Shown in pieces: positions 60,256 through 64,000 of a stretch of DNA of 64,000 nucleotides. The DNA lies in contig CACECO010000006.1 of assembly GCA_902558075.1 (NCBI GenBank), forward strand, positions 25,388 through 89,387. Reading direction: 5' to 3'. Every line of letters begins with the position of its first letter. Within the stretch, counting starts at the first letter, position 1. The position numbers and the translations under genes were made by a program. Below the pieces are notes generated by a model. That model saw only the letters and a list, made by a program, of their open reading frames with translations, did not search any database and had not been told where the DNA came from. This DNA is from an uncultured Litorivicinus sp. Lineage in GTDB: Bacteria; Pseudomonadota; Gammaproteobacteria; Pseudomonadales; Litorivicinaceae.

Positions 60256-61643
60256 AGAAATGTTGGGGCGACCGAGAACAAACGCTCAATATCGGTGATC
60301 TTGCGTTTGTCTGTCAGAAACATTATGACATGATCTTGATGCTCAATTTTCGTGTGATCATGCGCAATTAAAACTTCGTTTTCACGCACAATCGCTCCGA
60401 TCGTTGCGCCCGATGGGAGATCAATTTCGCTGATAAGCCTGCCAACCACTCGGCTTGATCGAGCATCACCATGCGCGATCGCCTCGATTGCTTCGGCGGC
60501 ACCACGTCGCAACGAGTGTGCAGCCTGGATCGACCCCCGTCGAACAAGCTGCAGTAGCGATCCAATTGTCGCCTGTTCCGGGCTCACTGCAATATCGATT
60601 AATCCACCCTGAACCAAGTCCACATAAGCGGCGTTATTAATGAGCGTCATCACTTTACGGGCGCCGAGTTTTTTTGCTAGCATCGATGACATGATATTGG
60701 CTTCGTCACTATTGGTGACTGCACAGAACACGTCAACATCGTCGATTCGCTCTTCCAGCAACAAGTCTTGATCAGATGCATCGCCTTGTAGAACTACCGT
60801 TTTATTCAGTAATTCGGATAGCTCTTTGCAACGATTTTGGCCACGCTCGATTAATTTCACGCGATACTGATTTTCAAGCGAAATCGCAAGTCGTGCACCA
60901 ATATTTCCGCCGCCCGCTATGAGAATTCTGCGGTATGGCTTTTCGAGCTTCTGAAGCTCTGAAACAACGGCTCGAATGTCTTTCCTGGCTGCTAGAAAAA
61001 ATACTTCATCATCTGCTTCGATGACCGTATCACCTCGGGGTATGGTCGGACGATCTTTACGAAAAATAGCCGCAACTCTGGTATCGACCTGTGGTAAATC
61101 TTGGCGTAAATCCTTCAATTCGCGACCGACGAGCGCGCCATCAGAGTATGCTCGAACTGCGACAAGCTGAACTAAGCCTCCCGCGAAATCCATTACCTGC
61201 AAAGCTCCAGGTTGTTGGATTAGCCTGAAAATCGCTTCTGTAACGAGTTGTTCGGGACGAATGATTTGATCGATGTGAAGCGCCGCTTTTCCACCGAAAA
61301 GAGGGTTTGTCTTGTTATCATCCGCCCCGTCATATGCTGGTGATCTGACGCGAGCGATTTTTGTCGGTGTTCGAAACAGTGCATGGCTGATTTGACAAGC
61401 GACCATATTGATTTCATCAGAATTGGTCACAGCAATTAGCATGTCGGCGTCAATACCGCCGGCTTGTCTCAAGATATCTGGATAGGACGCGTTTCCGTGG
61501 ATGGTGCGAATGTCTAGACGGTCTTGTAAGGCCCTTAGCCGAAAGCGATCAGTATCCACTACTGTGATGTCGTTGGCTTCGGAAGCCAGATTTTCCGCTA
61601 GGGTAGCACCAACCTGCCCTGCGCCTAGAATAATTATTTTCAA
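60252..61643 (-). CDS. trkA: Trk potassium uptake regulatory protein TrkA
   Basis: 463 aa; [30 protein letters not shown]; duplicated RCK/NAD-binding domains. Confidence 0.95.
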   Translation of the reverse strand: MKIIILGAGQVGATLAENLASEANDITVVDTDRFRLRALQDRLDIRTIHGNASYPDILRQAGGIDADMLIAVTNSDEINMVACQISHALFRTPTKIARVRSPAYDGADDNKTNPLFGGKAALHIDQIIRPEQLVTEAIFRLIQQPGALQVMDFAGGLVQLVAVRAYSDGALVGRELKDLRQDLPQVDTRVAAIFRKDRPTIPRGDTVIEADDEVFFLAARKDIRAVVSELQKLEKPYRRILIAGGGNIGARLAISLENQYRVKLIERGQNRCKELSELLNKTVVLQGDASDQDLLLEERIDDVDVFCAVTNSDEANIMSSMLAKKLGARKVMTLINNAAYVDLVQGGLIDIAVSPEQATIGSLLQLVRRGSIQAAHSLRRGAAEAIEAIAHGDARSSRVVGRLISEIDLPSGATIGAIVRENEVLIAHDHTKIEHQDHVIMFLTDKRKITDIERLFSVAPTFL

Positions 61644-62956
61644 GCCGATACCCTGCCCTTGGTGGGTGCTGATTTAACCAGAAGCGAGTAAAAGAAGCCA
61701 TCTCCCCCGGTGTGTAAAGGAAAATTTTGGATTCCAAATTGTGTATGGATTCCAGGGACACCCTCAATTTGGACCAATACAGCGTCCGAGTGCCGATCAA
61801 GGAACTTGCGGATTTGATGCTCATTTTCCTGGGGTAATATTGAGCAGGTCGTAACCAAGAATCGCCCATTAATTTTCAGCGTTTCCCACGTTGCATCCAA
61901 AATCACGGACTGCATCCCGAGGAGTGACTTGAGTGTGGCCTCTGACCGCATAAGGCGGACATCAGGATTTCTGCGGATCACTCCGGTGGCAGAACATGGA
62001 AGATCGAGAAGTATTGCATCAAATGGCTCTTGATCCCACCAACTACCTGTATGCGAAGCATCTGCTGCGACTAAATCTGCTCGGAGGCCGAGTCGTACAA
62101 GATTCTCCTTGATGCGCGACAGTCGCTGTTCACTGACATCGAGAGCGGTGATCCGTGCATCGGCGATTTCGAGCAAATGACAGGTTTTCCCTCCGGGAGC
62201 TGCACATGCGTCGAGAATGCGTTCTTTGGGCTGAGGATCAAGAATGATTGAGGCCCATTGGCTGGACTCGTCTTGAACGCTGACCAAGCCTTCTGCAAAT
62301 CCATCTAAAGATTGAACAGCCATTGGTTCGGAAAGACGCACTGAATCGGGTGAGGAACCACAATCTGCGTGAATACCCTGAGATACTAGCCCTTTGATAT
62401 ATGTGTCGCGATCAGATTTTTTTCTATTCACGCGAAGTGTCATCGGGGGATGCACGTTATTTTCGACTAGAATTTGTTCCCAGTAGTCTGGCCAGCTATC
62501 TTGAATCGTATCGATGAGCCAAGTTGGATGATTCCAAAGGGTTTGTTTTGAATGCCGTTCCATTTTGAGTTCAGATTTTTTTCGAATAAATTGTCTCAGA
62601 ACAGCATTAATTAAGCCCCTCGCCCATGGCCGCCCGGCAGCCAGGGTGACATCGACATATTCCGAGACAACAGCATGCTCTTTACTGCCCATCCAGCCGA
62701 GTTCGTAGACGCCACAACGGACAATGGCACTTAAAATCTGATCTCGTGCCTTGAGTGGCTTATCTAAAAGGTGTGCTTCAATTTCATCGAGATGAAACCA
62801 TTCACGGCACATACCATAGCAAATCGACTGAAGCAGTTTTTTGTCACTCGAACTTAGATTTTTAGTGTGTTTACGGAGTAGAGAATCAAGATTTGACTGT
62901 TGATTTTGAAGTGCATTAATGATTTCAGCCGCATGAGCCCTAGCGGATTTTTTCAT
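61640..62956 (-). CDS. rsmB: 16S rRNA (cytosine967-C5)-methyltransferase
   Basis: Start reassigned to [54 protein letters not shown]. Confidence 0.95.
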   Translation of the reverse strand: MKKSARAHAAEIINALQNQQSNLDSLLRKHTKNLSSSDKKLLQSICYGMCREWFHLDEIEAHLLDKPLKARDQILSAIVRCGVYELGWMGSKEHAVVSEYVDVTLAAGRPWARGLINAVLRQFIRKKSELKMERHSKQTLWNHPTWLIDTIQDSWPDYWEQILVENNVHPPMTLRVNRKKSDRDTYIKGLVSQGIHADCGSSPDSVRLSEPMAVQSLDGFAEGLVSVQDESSQWASIILDPQPKERILDACAAPGGKTCHLLEIADARITALDVSEQRLSRIKENLVRLGLRADLVAADASHTGSWWDQEPFDAILLDLPCSATGVIRRNPDVRLMRSEATLKSLLGMQSVILDATWETLKINGRFLVTTCSILPQENEHQIRKFLDRHSDAVLVQIEGVPGIHTQFGIQNFPLHTGGDGFFYSLLVKSAPTKGRVSA

Positions 62957-63900
62957 GCCGACTGCTCCGTCAGCATCATCGTCTGATTCCAAGGAGCCGT
63001 TTGATGGGACGCCATATGTTCTTGGGATAGTCGTCTGCCACCGGGAAGTTGGCATTCGAGGATCTGAAGATTACCTGTTTGGGTGCTGACGAGGATTTGA
63101 TTTTCTATTTTCCAAATGGTTCCAGGTCGGGCGTGCTTCCCCTGAGCCTCAGAGACCAAGAAAACTTTCATGCGTTCGTGGCCTGCAAATGTGAATGCCC
63201 CAGGCACGGGATTGAACGCATGGATTTGTCGCATGACCGCTTGACGGTCTTGACCCCAGTCAATGCAAGCATTTTGTGTTGAAATTTTGTGGGCGTAGGT
63301 GATTCCCTCTTCCGGCTGCCTTTCGGGTATAACGGAGCCACTATTAAGTTTTTTCAACGTGTCGACGAGTAAAGGACCACCAATCGCTGCGAGTTGATCA
63401 TGGAGTTTGTTTGTGGTCGTCGATTCATCGATTTGCACGGAGAATGTAGCTAGCATCGGCCCTGTGTCGAGACCTTCGTCCATCAACATGATGGTTATCC
63501 CGGTTTCCGTGTCACCTGCTTCGATTGCCCGCGGCAAAGGCGCTGCCCCGCGCCAACGTGGAAGAAGGGACGCATGAACATTGAGGCAGCCGAGGCGAGG
63601 ACTTTGAAGGACGTCTGCTCTCAGAATTTGTCCATAAGCAACGACGACCAAGGCATCAAAATTTTGCTCCCGGATCCAGTTCACTTCTTCGGGATCCTTT
63701 AATGTCTCTGGTTGTCTTACAGCCAAGCCATGGGAGATCGCGCACCGTTTGACGGCACTTTCTGACAGCTTTTGTCCTCTACCGCTTGGGCGGTCTGGTT
63801 GACTTAAGACACACTCTACTGATATCTCAGGGTCGTCGATGAGTGCCTCAAGCGTTGGGACAGCGAACTCAGGAGTGCCGGCAAAAAGGACTCGCAACAT
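62953..63900 (-). CDS. fmt: Methionyl-tRNA formyltransferase
   Basis: 315 aa; LRVLFAGTPEFAVPTLEALID, LNVHASLLPRWRGAAPLPRAI. Confidence 0.97.
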   Translation of the reverse strand: MLRVLFAGTPEFAVPTLEALIDDPEISVECVLSQPDRPSGRGQKLSESAVKRCAISHGLAVRQPETLKDPEEVNWIREQNFDALVVVAYGQILRADVLQSPRLGCLNVHASLLPRWRGAAPLPRAIEAGDTETGITIMLMDEGLDTGPMLATFSVQIDESTTTNKLHDQLAAIGGPLLVDTLKKLNSGSVIPERQPEEGITYAHKISTQNACIDWGQDRQAVMRQIHAFNPVPGAFTFAGHERMKVFLVSEAQGKHARPGTIWKIENQILVSTQTGNLQILECQLPGGRRLSQEHMASHQTAPWNQTMMLTEQSA

Positions 63901-64000
63901 TTATGGAGTTGCCTCAACTCGCTTTTGTTTCGTTAATTTGGCTTTGATTCGGGATCTTTTGAGATTTGATAAATGATCAACAAACAGCTTCCCGCTAAGG
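63901..64000 (-). CDS. def: Peptide deformylase, C-terminal fragment (runs off the window)
   Basis: Manual translation LSGKLFVDHLSNLKRSRIKAKLTKQKRVEATP* directly upstream of fmt; matches the Def C-terminal pattern. Confidence 0.8.
   Translation of the reverse strand, partial: LSGKLFVDHLSNLKRSRIKAKLTKQKRVEATP

Overview
The window is a gammaproteobacterial chromosomal segment around the replication origin. Gene order, left to right: recD, an acyl-CoA thioesterase and uvrD; katG divergent from an HdrD/GlpC-like Fe-S protein; a damaged branched-chain amino-acid ABC transporter (substrate-binding protein truncated, livF with an in-frame stop); a CoA-transferase, enoyl-CoA hydratase, TRAP transporter, aminotransferase and D-2-hydroxyacid dehydrogenase cluster with its own GntR regulator; an AT-rich accessory stretch (about 22.8-29.6 kb) abutting the 3' end of glmS; glmS-glmU-atpCDGAHFEBI-parB-parA-rsmG-mnmG-mnmE-yidC-yidD-rnpA-rpmH; a candidate oriC; dnaA-dnaN-recF-gyrB; and gmhB, glyS, glyQ, an LpxL-like acyltransferase, trkH, trkA, rsmB, fmt and def (partial). 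No tRNA, rRNA, CRISPR array or intact transposase was recognised. Main observations: (1) three parS-like palindromes, two perfect, all inside coding sequence, forcing the same VSRET peptide into both GmhB and GlyS; (2) two DnaA-box regions, rpmH-dnaA and mnmG-mnmE; (3) reading-frame breaks in gyrB (T6), gmhB (C8) and a TerB-like gene (C6 and T8), each repaired by deleting one homopolymer base; (4) decay of the liv transporter next to the katG/Fe-S segment; (5) a perfect inverted repeat resembling a GntR operator in a divergent promoter; (6) a translationally coupled winged-helix regulator plus an unidentified partner protein, and several unannotated small ORFs in the accessory region. Family names come from reading the translations, not from database searches.
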